Assembly (NCBI GenBank): GCA_963800505.1
Contig: CAWDBL010000020.1
Coordinates: 212,965-276,964, forward strand
DNA: 64,000 bases
Source of the DNA: Fodinibacter sp963800505
Lineage (GTDB): Bacteria; Actinomycetota; Actinomycetes; Actinomycetales; Dermatophilaceae
Direction of reading: 5' to 3'
The position numbers and the translations under genes were made by a program. Within the stretch, counting starts at the first letter, position 1. Each line of letters starts with the position of its first letter. This document shows positions 46,609-54,105 of the stretch, one piece after another. The notes beneath the pieces were generated by a model. That model was given only the letters and a program-made list of their open reading frames with translations. It had not been told where the DNA came from and did no database searches.

Positions 46609-48042
46609 TCACGGGAGCCCTCCAGTGGCGCGCTCCCACACCACGTGGGAGCCCTCGCGCGCGACCTGGCGCCACCCGGCATCCGCGCGCACCGCCCGGT
46701 CCAGTGCCGACCCGTCCTCGAGCACGAGCGCCGTGACGTCGTGCTCCGCCGCGTACGCCTGCCAGCCGGGCTCGGCCCGGTAGAAGGACTCGTAGGCATG
46801 GCCCACCGCATCCGAGTAGACCTCGGCCCGCAGGTCGCGCAGGGGCCGCACTCCAGGGTGGTCCCAGAGCACCCAGCCGGACGCGGCCGGCTCCACGGCG
46901 ACGACGGCCCCAGCGGGCAGCTGCGCCACTGCAGCGTCGACCGAGCGCGGCAGCGGTCCCCCGGAGGGGGCGCCGAGGACCACCCCCGGCACAGCCAGCA
47001 ACAACGCACCCGTGACCACGAGCGGCCACGGCGACAGGCGCTCGCGTGGGGTTCCGTCCGGCGCCTCTCGAGCGAAGGCGCCCGCCAGCGCCGGCACCAC
47101 CAGCACCGCCCCGAACGCGATGGTGCGCACGGCCGTGGTGGACAGGGCGACCCCGGCGGCCGCGAGCAGCAGCTCGGGCAGGCTGGCGCGCAGGTGGCGC
47201 ACCGAGCGCACCAGGACGGTAAGGCCCATCAGCAGCACGAGGAGCACGAGCGGGTTGGTCAGGCCCGGCGCGGCCCACTCGTTGACCCGGCCCCGGGCGG
47301 CGTCTGCCACAGCGAACGGCTCGAGCAGCAAGGCCGGTCCCAGTGGGGTCAGCCCGGCGACGGCCAGCGATGCCGCGACCACCGCGAGCAGGCGGGCCCA
47401 GGGCCGCTTCCGCCGGGGCTGCTCGAGGAGCATCGCCAGCACGAAGAGACCCCCGGTGGCGACCCCGAGCAACCACGAGCCGTGCAGCATCGCCCAGACC
47501 CAGGTCAGGGGGATGACGGCCCACGGCACCGTGGCGTCGCGACGGGCGCGGGACCACAGCCACGTCACCGCGGCGAGCAGCACCAAGCCCACGAGCTGGG
47601 GTCGCTCACCCCACTGGGCGGCGGTGGCGACGAGCGCGGGCAGTGCGATCGCCGCTGCCCGGACCGGCGTGGTGTAGACGGCCCCCGTGAGCTGCAGGAA
47701 AGCCAGCAGAGCCACGAGGGCCAGCGCCCGCAGCACATGGATGCCGGCGACACCGCTGACCTGGTGCACCACGCTCATGACAATCTCGGCGAGCCACTGG
47801 GTCGGGGAGTAGGGCCGGTCGGCGAGGACCACGAGGGGGTCGGGGAGGCGCTGGAAGCGCTCGCCGGCGCGCAGCTGCTCACCGAGCCGCAGGTGCAACC
47901 ACAGGTCGGGGTCGACACCATCGCGCAGTCGGAGCATCGCCGCGGCAAGGACCCCGCCGGCCAGGGTCAGCAGCCAGAGAGTGGCCGAAGGAAAGGGGTC
48001 CCGACGTGGGCCCGGCTTCTTGAGGGGTGCCGACTGGTTCAT
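46609..48042 (-). CDS. Polytopic membrane protein, GT-C-like (trio member 3)
   Basis: About 477 residues. The first loop has VDPDLWLHLRLGEQLRAGERF and SPTQWLAEIVMSVVHQVSG, the same plan as members 1 and 2. Later helices follow LTPLGPALLLEPFAVADAARGRVNEWA, close to TPVGPQLLLAPLQVRNVAAYIQEWQ of member 1. A terminal outside domain ends SHVVWERATGG. The ATG at 48042 has GGGAGGGACG upstream. It is divergent from the first flp pilin gene, with about 210 bases between. The three proteins may act on one surface polymer, or on the pilus next door. Confidence 0.7.
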   Translation of the reverse strand: MNQSAPLKKPGPRRDPFPSATLWLLTLAGGVLAAAMLRLRDGVDPDLWLHLRLGEQLRAGERFQRLPDPLVVLADRPYSPTQWLAEIVMSVVHQVSGVAGIHVLRALALVALLAFLQLTGAVYTTPVRAAAIALPALVATAAQWGERPQLVGLVLLAAVTWLWSRARRDATVPWAVIPLTWVWAMLHGSWLLGVATGGLFVLAMLLEQPRRKRPWARLLAVVAASLAVAGLTPLGPALLLEPFAVADAARGRVNEWAAPGLTNPLVLLVLLMGLTVLVRSVRHLRASLPELLLAAAGVALSTTAVRTIAFGAVLVVPALAGAFAREAPDGTPRERLSPWPLVVTGALLLAVPGVVLGAPSGGPLPRSVDAAVAQLPAGAVVAVEPAASGWVLWDHPGVRPLRDLRAEVYSDAVGHAYESFYRAEPGWQAYAAEHDVTALVLEDGSALDRAVRADAGWRQVAREGSHVVWERATGGLP

Positions 48043-48252
48043 ACGTCCCTCCCGGCCGGCGATCTCTGGCCCGAAGCATCGCACGCACGAGTGCAACCAC
48101 CTCGCCGATGAGATCAGCCGAACGGTGGATGCCGTGCCACCGATCGGTGTGCAGGAAGGGCCCCATTGGGTGATCGCCCCGGGGGCTCCCGAGTGGCAGC
48201 GTGACTAGTGCCCCGAAATACGGACACACCAGATGCGAAAGGCACCACCATC

Positions 48253-48420
48253 ATGACCAAGGCACTCATCAAGCTCCAGCAGCTTCGCTCGGAGAAGGGC
48301 GCAACCGCCGTCGAGTACGGCCTCATGGTTGCCCTCATCGCGATCGTCATCATCGTCGCCGTGGCACTCCTCGGCACCAACCTCAGCGGCCTCTTCAACA
48401 AGGTCGCCGTCAGCGTCTGA
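48253..48420 (+). CDS. flp: Flp-type pilin 1
   Basis: A 55-residue prepilin. A short basic leader ends in KG, followed by ATAVEYGLMVALIAIVIIV; the processing site is after G and the mature protein keeps Glu at +5, as in Flp/Fap pilins. The hydrophobic helix forms the pilus core. It is nearly identical to the next gene and is the first gene of the Tad locus. The start ATG has GAAAGG about 12 bases upstream. The Tad prepilin peptidase (CpaA/TadV) is not in this window. Confidence 0.9.
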   Translation: MTKALIKLQQLRSEKGATAVEYGLMVALIAIVIIVAVALLGTNLSGLFNKVAVSV

Positions 48421-48456
48421 TCCACCTCTCTCCCTCGTTCTCCACAGGAGTTCGGC

Positions 48457-48624
48457 ATGTACAAAGCAATCGCACGAATTCAGCGGCTTCGGTCCGAACA
48501 AGGCGCAACGGCAGTTGAGTACGGCTTGATGGTGGCGCTCATCGCGATCGTCATCATCGTGGCAGTGGCCCTTCTCGGGACCAACCTGAGCACCCTGTTC
48601 AACAAGGTTGCTACCAGCGTCTAG
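48457..48624 (+). CDS. flp: Flp-type pilin 2
   Basis: A 55-residue prepilin (MYKAIARIQRLRSEQG, then ATAVEYGLMVALIAIVII). It differs from pilin 1 mainly in the leader and a few residues near the end (LSTLFNKVATSV). ACAGGAG precedes its ATG by about 8 bases. The 36-base gap to pilin 1 shows no terminator, so they are co-transcribed. At DNA level the two genes have many synonymous differences, so the duplication is not recent. Confidence 0.88.
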   Translation: MYKAIARIQRLRSEQGATAVEYGLMVALIAIVIIVAVALLGTNLSTLFNKVATSV

Positions 48625-48734
48625 TCCGGCAGGCCTCACGAGGAGGGCGTCTGTTGCGGTCGGGTGACTCCCACCGCCGCCGGCGCCCATTCTCATCGCC
48701 GTGGGTCGTGTGTCTGCAGACAAGGAAGTGCTCA

Positions 48735-48902
48735 ATGGCAACAGGTCTCATGCGCAGGGTCAAGCCGGCAGTCGAAGAGGGCGCGACCGCGGTGGAGTAC
48801 GCACTCATGGTCGGGCTGATCGCGCTGGTGATCATCGCGGCGGTCACCCTATTGGGGACCAACCTCTCGGCGTTCTTCAGCACCGCCGCCAGCAGCGTGT
48901 GA
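48735..48902 (+). CDS. flp: Flp-type pilin 3 (divergent)
   Basis: A 55-residue prepilin with a different leader (MATGLMRRVKPAVEEG) and core ATAVEYALMVGLIALVIIAAV; the end is LSAFFSTAASSV. It keeps the G/A processing site and Glu at +5. The 110-base gap from pilin 2 is larger than the gap between 1 and 2. Having two near-equal pilins plus one divergent copy suggests a main pilin with a minor or alternate subunit. Confidence 0.87.
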   Translation: MATGLMRRVKPAVEEGATAVEYALMVGLIALVIIAAVTLLGTNLSAFFSTAASSV

Positions 48903-48966
48903 CAGTGACCGGTACCGGGGTGACCCCGCGATGAGGCGCCCAGGTACCCAGAAAGGAACGTGGAGC

Positions 48967-49439
48967 ATGAGCCGCCGACTCGCTGGCGAGCCGCGCCGCG
49001 AGCGCGCCGCAGCAGCGGTCGAGCTGGCCTTGGTGCTCCCCCTCCTGTTGCTCATCATGGGCGGCATCGTCGACTTCGGCCGCTTCTTCTACACCCAGAA
49101 CATGGTCGTGAACGCGGCCCGGGAGGGCGCGCGCAGCCGGGCCCTCGGCTACAGCACGACGGATGCCGACACCCGGATCAGCCAGTCGCTCATCGGCTAG
49201 CAGGGGTCCCTGGCAGTACTCGACCAGCTACTGGCTGGTCCAAGGCGCGGCACGAACGTCGTGACAGCCAACGCGGAACTGCCCGACCAGCTCCCGCGAC
49301 CCGCTCGACCGGCAGCGGGTCACGGTGACCGTGCGCGAGATTCACGTACATCGTGCTCGGGCCGGCGTCCCGTCTCTTCGGTGGGGCACTCACCCCCCCG
49401 ATCCCCGTAGGTACCGCGGAAGTGAGGTGCGGAGGATGA
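48967..49439 (+). pseudogene. TadE-like pilus protein, frame broken
   Basis: The N-terminus is intact: RAAAAVELALVLPLLLLIMGGIVDFGRFFY is the TadE motif, with Glu in the E-L-A-L pattern after a basic leader. The frame stops at 49198 after SQSLIG. Beyond it the rest of the gene can be read only with at least two one-base shifts: SSRDPLDRQRVTVTV and then FTYIVLGPASRLFGG with the ending VRCGG, the usual closing of TadE proteins. The TGA of that last frame overlaps the ATG of the next gene (ATGA). The breaks fall in a short region, so sequencing error is likely. The ATG at 48967 has GAAAGGAACG upstream. Confidence 0.8.
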
Positions 49440-50701
49440 AACCCGTCCATTCGACTCTCGAGCGAGGTGCCGTCGCCACCGTCGTCGCTGTCCTGCTTGC
49501 AGGGGGCGTGCTCATGGGGTTCCTCGCGCTCTCCCTCGACGTGGGTCAGATCCTCGTCGAGAAGCGGCAGCTGCAGAACTCCGCTGACGCCGCCGCGATC
49601 TCGCTGGCCAGGTCGTGCTGGCTGGGCAACTGCGTGGCCGGGGCCGACTCGCTGGCGAGCCTCGTCGACAACAACGCCAACGACCAGGCGTCCGGCATCG
49701 AGTCGCAGTGCGCCCACAACATGCCGGGCAGCACCCTCGTCGACTGCGACACCATCCCCAGCACGGGTGCCTGGGCCGACTGCGCCCCCCTGCCGCCCGC
49801 TCTGGCGGCCATGGGCGGCCTGCCGTACGTCGAGGTCCGCACCCGCACCCAGAGCAAGAACGGCTCGGGCCGCGACAACTCCCTGCGCAACTGGGTCGCC
49901 GGTCTCACCGGCAACTCCACGACGAGCTCTGCCGGTGCCTGCGCCCGCGCCGTGGTCGGCAACCCCGCCGACGGCACCAGCGAGCTCCCGCTCACCTTCT
50001 CTGCCTGTGACTGGCAGCACGCCACCGGTGGCACCACCGGCGGGGGCGGCGGGGCCTACTACGCCTCTCCGGTGTACAACGGCGCCAACGCCTACGGCTA
50101 CGGCGGCGCCGGACAGCCGGCCTGGCCTGCCAAGGCGCTGGACCCGCCAGCCCAGGCGCTGGGCCAGGAAGTCATCCTGCTCAACCAGAACCCGCCTGGC
50201 GGCGCCACCCCGCCGAACGGCTGTCCCAACTGGAGCGGCCACGCCCTGCCCGGCGGTTTCGGCACCCTCGAGACGGGGTCCGACCCGTGCACCTTCAAGG
50301 ACTACCCGTTCCACTGGATGAAGACCGACACCGGCAACAACATCTCGTGCAACATGAGCAACTTGGTCGGCAAGGTGATCAACATCCCCGTCTTCGACTG
50401 CACCAACGACGGCCTGCCCAACCAGGAGCCACCCGTCAACGGGTGCGACACCGGCAACGGCAGCAAGGCCACCTTCCACCGGGCCGGGTACGCCCAGTTC
50501 TACCTCTCCGGGTTCTACCTGAACGCCCCGGGCGACAACAAGGTCCAGAGCATCAACCCCAACAACGGGAAGCTCCCGTGCAAGGGCGGGGACCGCTGCA
50601 TCTCCGGCTGGTTCCTCAGCGGTGCGCTCTCGGCGACGGCGATCTCCGGTCCGCCCAGCACGGGCAATTTCGGCAGCTGGATCGTGGTCGGCGCCGGATG
50701 A
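49436..50701 (+). CDS. TadG-like pilus assembly protein
   Basis: A 421-residue protein with one N-terminal helix that starts with the TadG/TadE motif ERGAVATVVAVLLAGGVLMGFLALSLDVGQ and then QLQNSADAAAISLA. The rest is extracytoplasmic, Cys- and Asn-rich (eight or more Cys), including a Gly-rich stretch (GGTTGGGGGAYY) and many PNG/GNG turns. Its exact role in Tad pili is not known; these proteins are minor pilins or scaffold parts. It overlaps the TadE frame by 4 bases. Confidence 0.8.
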   Translation: MKPVHSTLERGAVATVVAVLLAGGVLMGFLALSLDVGQILVEKRQLQNSADAAAISLARSCWLGNCVAGADSLASLVDNNANDQASGIESQCAHNMPGSTLVDCDTIPSTGAWADCAPLPPALAAMGGLPYVEVRTRTQSKNGSGRDNSLRNWVAGLTGNSTTSSAGACARAVVGNPADGTSELPLTFSACDWQHATGGTTGGGGGAYYASPVYNGANAYGYGGAGQPAWPAKALDPPAQALGQEVILLNQNPPGGATPPNGCPNWSGHALPGGFGTLETGSDPCTFKDYPFHWMKTDTGNNISCNMSNLVGKVINIPVFDCTNDGLPNQEPPVNGCDTGNGSKATFHRAGYAQFYLSGFYLNAPGDNKVQSINPNNGKLPCKGGDRCISGWFLSGALSATAISGPPSTGNFGSWIVVGAG

Positions 50702-50752
50702 CATCCCAACGACACTCACCCAAAACTCACTGAACCTCAGAAGGACGACACC

Positions 50753-51556
50753 ATGGGTCGACGCATCCTCGCCATCGCGGCAGCGACGGTCATCGCGCTG
50801 ATCGGGGCCGTCCTCGTCCTGTTCTACGCACGCGGCGCGGACAGCCGGGCGGTCGCCGCTGCCGGCCCGACGACGGTCTACGTCTCCAACGCGACCGTCC
50901 CGGCGGGCACCTCGCTCAAGGAGGCCGTCCGCCTCCAAGAGGTCACCGAGACCAAGGTCGCCGCACGGTCGCTCCCCGCCGGTGCCCTTCAGAGCGTCGA
51001 CGACACCAACAGCGCCCTGGTGGCCCTGTCCGACATCCCTCCCGGTCAGTACGTGCTGTCCGCGGCGTTCGGGGAGACCCCCGTCGGCCAGAAGGCGCTG
51101 CAGGTGGCGTCGGGCAAGCTCGCCGTCTCGTTGAGCCTCAGCGACCCTGCGCGCGTGGGTGACTACGTGCGGCCCGGCTCCTTCATCACCCTCTTCATGT
51201 CCTACAACCTCAAGGACACGGGCGTGACCGACCAGGCGAAGGCCTTCAACGACGCACAGGTTAAGGGGACCTCCGTGCTGCTGGACAACGTGAAGGTGAT
51301 CGCCATGGGCGCCAACTCCCTGACGCCACAGCAGCCCCAGACGACAGCGAATGCTGACAACCCCGACGAGGCCGCAGCAACGAACGCCACCCCGCAGTTC
51401 CTCGTGACGGTGGAGGTCACGCCCCAGGACGCGACCAAGCTGATCCACGGGATCAACAACTACACGCTCTACGCGGGACTGCGAGGGGCGGAGCTGAAGG
51501 TCGACCCGCGCCTCACCACGACCGACCTGACGATCCTTCCCGGACTGGTCAAGTAG
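50753..51556 (+). CDS. cpaB: Pilus assembly protein CpaB/RcpC
   Basis: A 267-residue periplasmic/extracytoplasmic protein with a single N-terminal helix (ILAIAAATVIALIGAVLVLFYA) and a SAF domain: VYVSNATVPAGTSLKEAVRLQEV, then PPGQYVLSAAF. The RcpC/CpaB second half carries VSLSLSDPARVGDYVRPGSFITLF. In the Tad system it is thought to line the passage. Start ATG has AGAAGGACG. The stop is immediately followed by the cpaE GTG with no gap. Confidence 0.85.
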   Translation: MGRRILAIAAATVIALIGAVLVLFYARGADSRAVAAAGPTTVYVSNATVPAGTSLKEAVRLQEVTETKVAARSLPAGALQSVDDTNSALVALSDIPPGQYVLSAAFGETPVGQKALQVASGKLAVSLSLSDPARVGDYVRPGSFITLFMSYNLKDTGVTDQAKAFNDAQVKGTSVLLDNVKVIAMGANSLTPQQPQTTANADNPDEAAATNATPQFLVTVEVTPQDATKLIHGINNYTLYAGLRGAELKVDPRLTTTDLTILPGLVK

Positions 51557-52735
51557 GTGAACATCCTCTGGGATGCCGACCCGACCGCTCGGGAGCGATA
51601 CCAGTTCGCGCTGGGTGCCGACATCCACACCATGGACTCAGCGGCGCAGGTCGCGCGCGCGCTCCACGAGGACACCGGCATCCGGCAGGTGATCATCGGC
51701 CCCGAGGTGTCCCTGGAGCAGGCCTGCGACCTGGCGGAGTCCGCTCGGCTCGACCGTCCGGAGATGGGGGTCATCCTGCTCCGGCACCGGGTCGACGTGA
51801 CTGCACTGTCCCAGGCCCTACGCAGCGGCGTGCGCGAAGTCGTCGTCGCCGACGACCATTCGGCTTTGGTGGACGCCCTGCGCCGCAGCACCGAGCTCAC
51901 CGACCGGTTGGTCGGGCATGCCAACGGCGGCCCGGTGCGGCAGGGGAAGGTCGTGACGGTGTTCTCGGCCAAGGGCGGAGTCGGCAAGACCACGCTCTCC
52001 ACGAACCTCGGTACCTACTTTGCCAGCACGGGCACCAAGACACTGCTCCTCGACCTCGACCTCTCCTTCGGGGACGTCGCGATCAGCCTCCATCTGGTGC
52101 CGGGCAAGTCGGTCTACGACGCGGTGGCGATGAGTGGCAACTTGGACGAGCAGGGGATGACGTCGCTGGTCACCAAGCACCATGACAGCGGCCTCGACGT
52201 CATCTGTGCGCCGAACGACCCGGGCGACGCGGACCGCATCCCGGTGGGGACGATCACCGAGCTGATCAAGGTGGCGCGACAGCACTACGACTTCGTCTTC
52301 GTCGACACGCCGCCGTCGTTCACCGAGCAGGTCCTCGCGGCCTGCGACCTGTCCGACGCACTGGTGCTGATCGCCACGCTCGACATCCCGGCGGTGAAGA
52401 ACCTACGGGTGGCCATGGACACGCTCGACATCCTTGGCAGCCCCAAGGACGCTCGCGTCATCGTGCTCAACCGCGCCGATGCCAAGGTCGGCTTGCGACC
52501 CGACGACGTCGTCACCGCCATCAAAGCGCCGATCGCCGTCAACATCCCCAACTCGTTGTCCGTCCCGGCGTCCATCAACCGGGGCGTGCCGATCGTGCTC
52601 GATGAGCCCAAGGGTGCGGTGGCCATCGCGCTGCGCGAGCTCGCCGAGGTCCATGTCCGCCAGCGCTTCGCAGTCCCGGTCGTCGCCGACACCGGGCCCC
52701 GACACCGCAGAAGCCTGTTCAGGGGGCGCAGATGA
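51557..52735 (+). CDS. cpaE: CpaE/TadZ-like pilus localisation ATPase
   Basis: A 392-residue protein. The first part (about 1-125) is a receiver-like fold without a clear phospho-aspartate site (VNILWDADPTARERYQF). The rest is a MinD/ParA-type ATPase: deviant Walker A FSAKGGVGKTTLSTNLG near residue 136, TLLLDLDLSFGDVAISLHL and FVFVDTPPSFTEQVL. It recruits the pilus machine to the pole or membrane. The start GTG directly follows the cpaB stop; its own stop overlaps cpaF by 4 bases. Confidence 0.87.
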   Translation: MNILWDADPTARERYQFALGADIHTMDSAAQVARALHEDTGIRQVIIGPEVSLEQACDLAESARLDRPEMGVILLRHRVDVTALSQALRSGVREVVVADDHSALVDALRRSTELTDRLVGHANGGPVRQGKVVTVFSAKGGVGKTTLSTNLGTYFASTGTKTLLLDLDLSFGDVAISLHLVPGKSVYDAVAMSGNLDEQGMTSLVTKHHDSGLDVICAPNDPGDADRIPVGTITELIKVARQHYDFVFVDTPPSFTEQVLAACDLSDALVLIATLDIPAVKNLRVAMDTLDILGSPKDARVIVLNRADAKVGLRPDDVVTAIKAPIAVNIPNSLSVPASINRGVPIVLDEPKGAVAIALRELAEVHVRQRFAVPVVADTGPRHRRSLFRGRR

Positions 52736-54105
52736 GCCTCGCCGACCGCCTCGACAGTGCGCGGCGCAGCGCACTTCCAACCGAGCCCACCACTCCGGGT
52801 GACCAGCACCGCGGCGGTCGCCGGCGCGGCACCGACCCGTTCGCCGGCGTCAAGGGGCGGGTGCACCAAGCGCTCATCGAGGGCCTCGGCCCCCGCCTCT
52901 ACGACCCGCACCTGCCCGAGGCCGAGCTGGCCGCCCAGGTGCGCCAGACGCTGCAGGAGACGATCGACGCCGAGCAGACGCCGCTCTCGCACGCCGACCG
53001 CACCCGAATTGCGCAGGAGGTCTCCGACGAGATCCTCGGTCACGGCCCGCTGGAGCCGCTCCTGCGTGACCCGGAGGTCTCCGAGATCATGGTCAACGGG
53101 CCCAACTACGTCTACGTCGAGCGGTCCGGGAAGCTCTACCCGGTCGATGCCCAGTTCAGCGACGAGGCCCACCTGCGGCGGGTCATCGACAAGATCGTCG
53201 GCCGCGTGGGCCGGCGCATCGACGAGGCATCGCCGCTCGTCGACGCCCGCCTGCCCGACGGCTCACGCGTCAACGCCGTCATCGGGCCGGTGGCCCTCGA
53301 CGGCGCGATGCTCACCATCCGCAAGTTCTCCCAGGACCCCTTCACGGATGCCGACCTGATCGCCTTCGGCACTTTCTCGCCCATGGTGCGCGACTTCCTC
53401 AAGGCCTGCGTTCTCGGGCGCCGGAACATCGTCATCTCCGGTGGCACCGGTTCGGGCAAGACCACCACGCTCAACGTCATCTCGTCGTACATCCCTGATG
53501 ACGAGCGGATCGTGACCATCGAGGACGCGGCAGAGCTCCAACTGCACCAGGAGCACGTGCTGCGCCTGGAGTCGCGCCCGGCGAACATCGAGGGTCGCGG
53601 CCAGATTGCGATCCGCGACCTGGTCAAGAACTCGTTGCGTATGCGCCCCGACCGCATAGTGGTAGGTGAGGTCCGCGACGGCGCCGCCCTCGACATGCTC
53701 CAGGCGATGAACACGGGGCACGACGGCTCGATCACCACGGTGCACGCGAACACTCCTCGCGACTCGCTATCGCGCCTCGAGACCATGGTGCTGATGGGTG
53801 GTGTCGACCTACCGGTTCGCGCCATCCGCGAGCAGGTGGCCGGTGCCCTCGACCTCATCATCCAGCAGGCCCGCCTCAAGGACGGCTCGCGTCGGATCAC
53901 CGCGATCACCGAGGTGGTCGGCATGGAGGGTGACGTCGTCACGTTGCAGGACCTGTTCAAGTTCGACTTCGGCGCCGGACGCGATGAGAACGGCCGGTTC
54001 CGGGGGCAGCTCATCGCCACGGGACTGCGACCCAAGTTCGCGCAGGATCTGGCCGACTTCGGCATCGACCTGCCCGCCACGCTGTTCCTCGGCGGTCCCC
54101 GATGA
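52732..54105 (+). CDS. cpaF: CpaF/TadA pilus ATPase
   Basis: A 457-residue secretion ATPase that powers pilus assembly. Signatures: GHGPLEPLLRDPEVSEIMVNGP, Walker A SGGTGSGKTTTLN (about residue 240), the Asp box ERIVTIEDAAELQL, Walker B MRPDRIVVGEVRD, and the His box TGHDGSITTVHANTPRD. All are intact. N-terminal 45 residues are basic and probably disordered. It overlaps cpaE and tadB by 4 bases each. Confidence 0.93.
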   Translation: MSLADRLDSARRSALPTEPTTPGDQHRGGRRRGTDPFAGVKGRVHQALIEGLGPRLYDPHLPEAELAAQVRQTLQETIDAEQTPLSHADRTRIAQEVSDEILGHGPLEPLLRDPEVSEIMVNGPNYVYVERSGKLYPVDAQFSDEAHLRRVIDKIVGRVGRRIDEASPLVDARLPDGSRVNAVIGPVALDGAMLTIRKFSQDPFTDADLIAFGTFSPMVRDFLKACVLGRRNIVISGGTGSGKTTTLNVISSYIPDDERIVTIEDAAELQLHQEHVLRLESRPANIEGRGQIAIRDLVKNSLRMRPDRIVVGEVRDGAALDMLQAMNTGHDGSITTVHANTPRDSLSRLETMVLMGGVDLPVRAIREQVAGALDLIIQQARLKDGSRRITAITEVVGMEGDVVTLQDLFKFDFGAGRDENGRFRGQLIATGLRPKFAQDLADFGIDLPATLFLGGPR

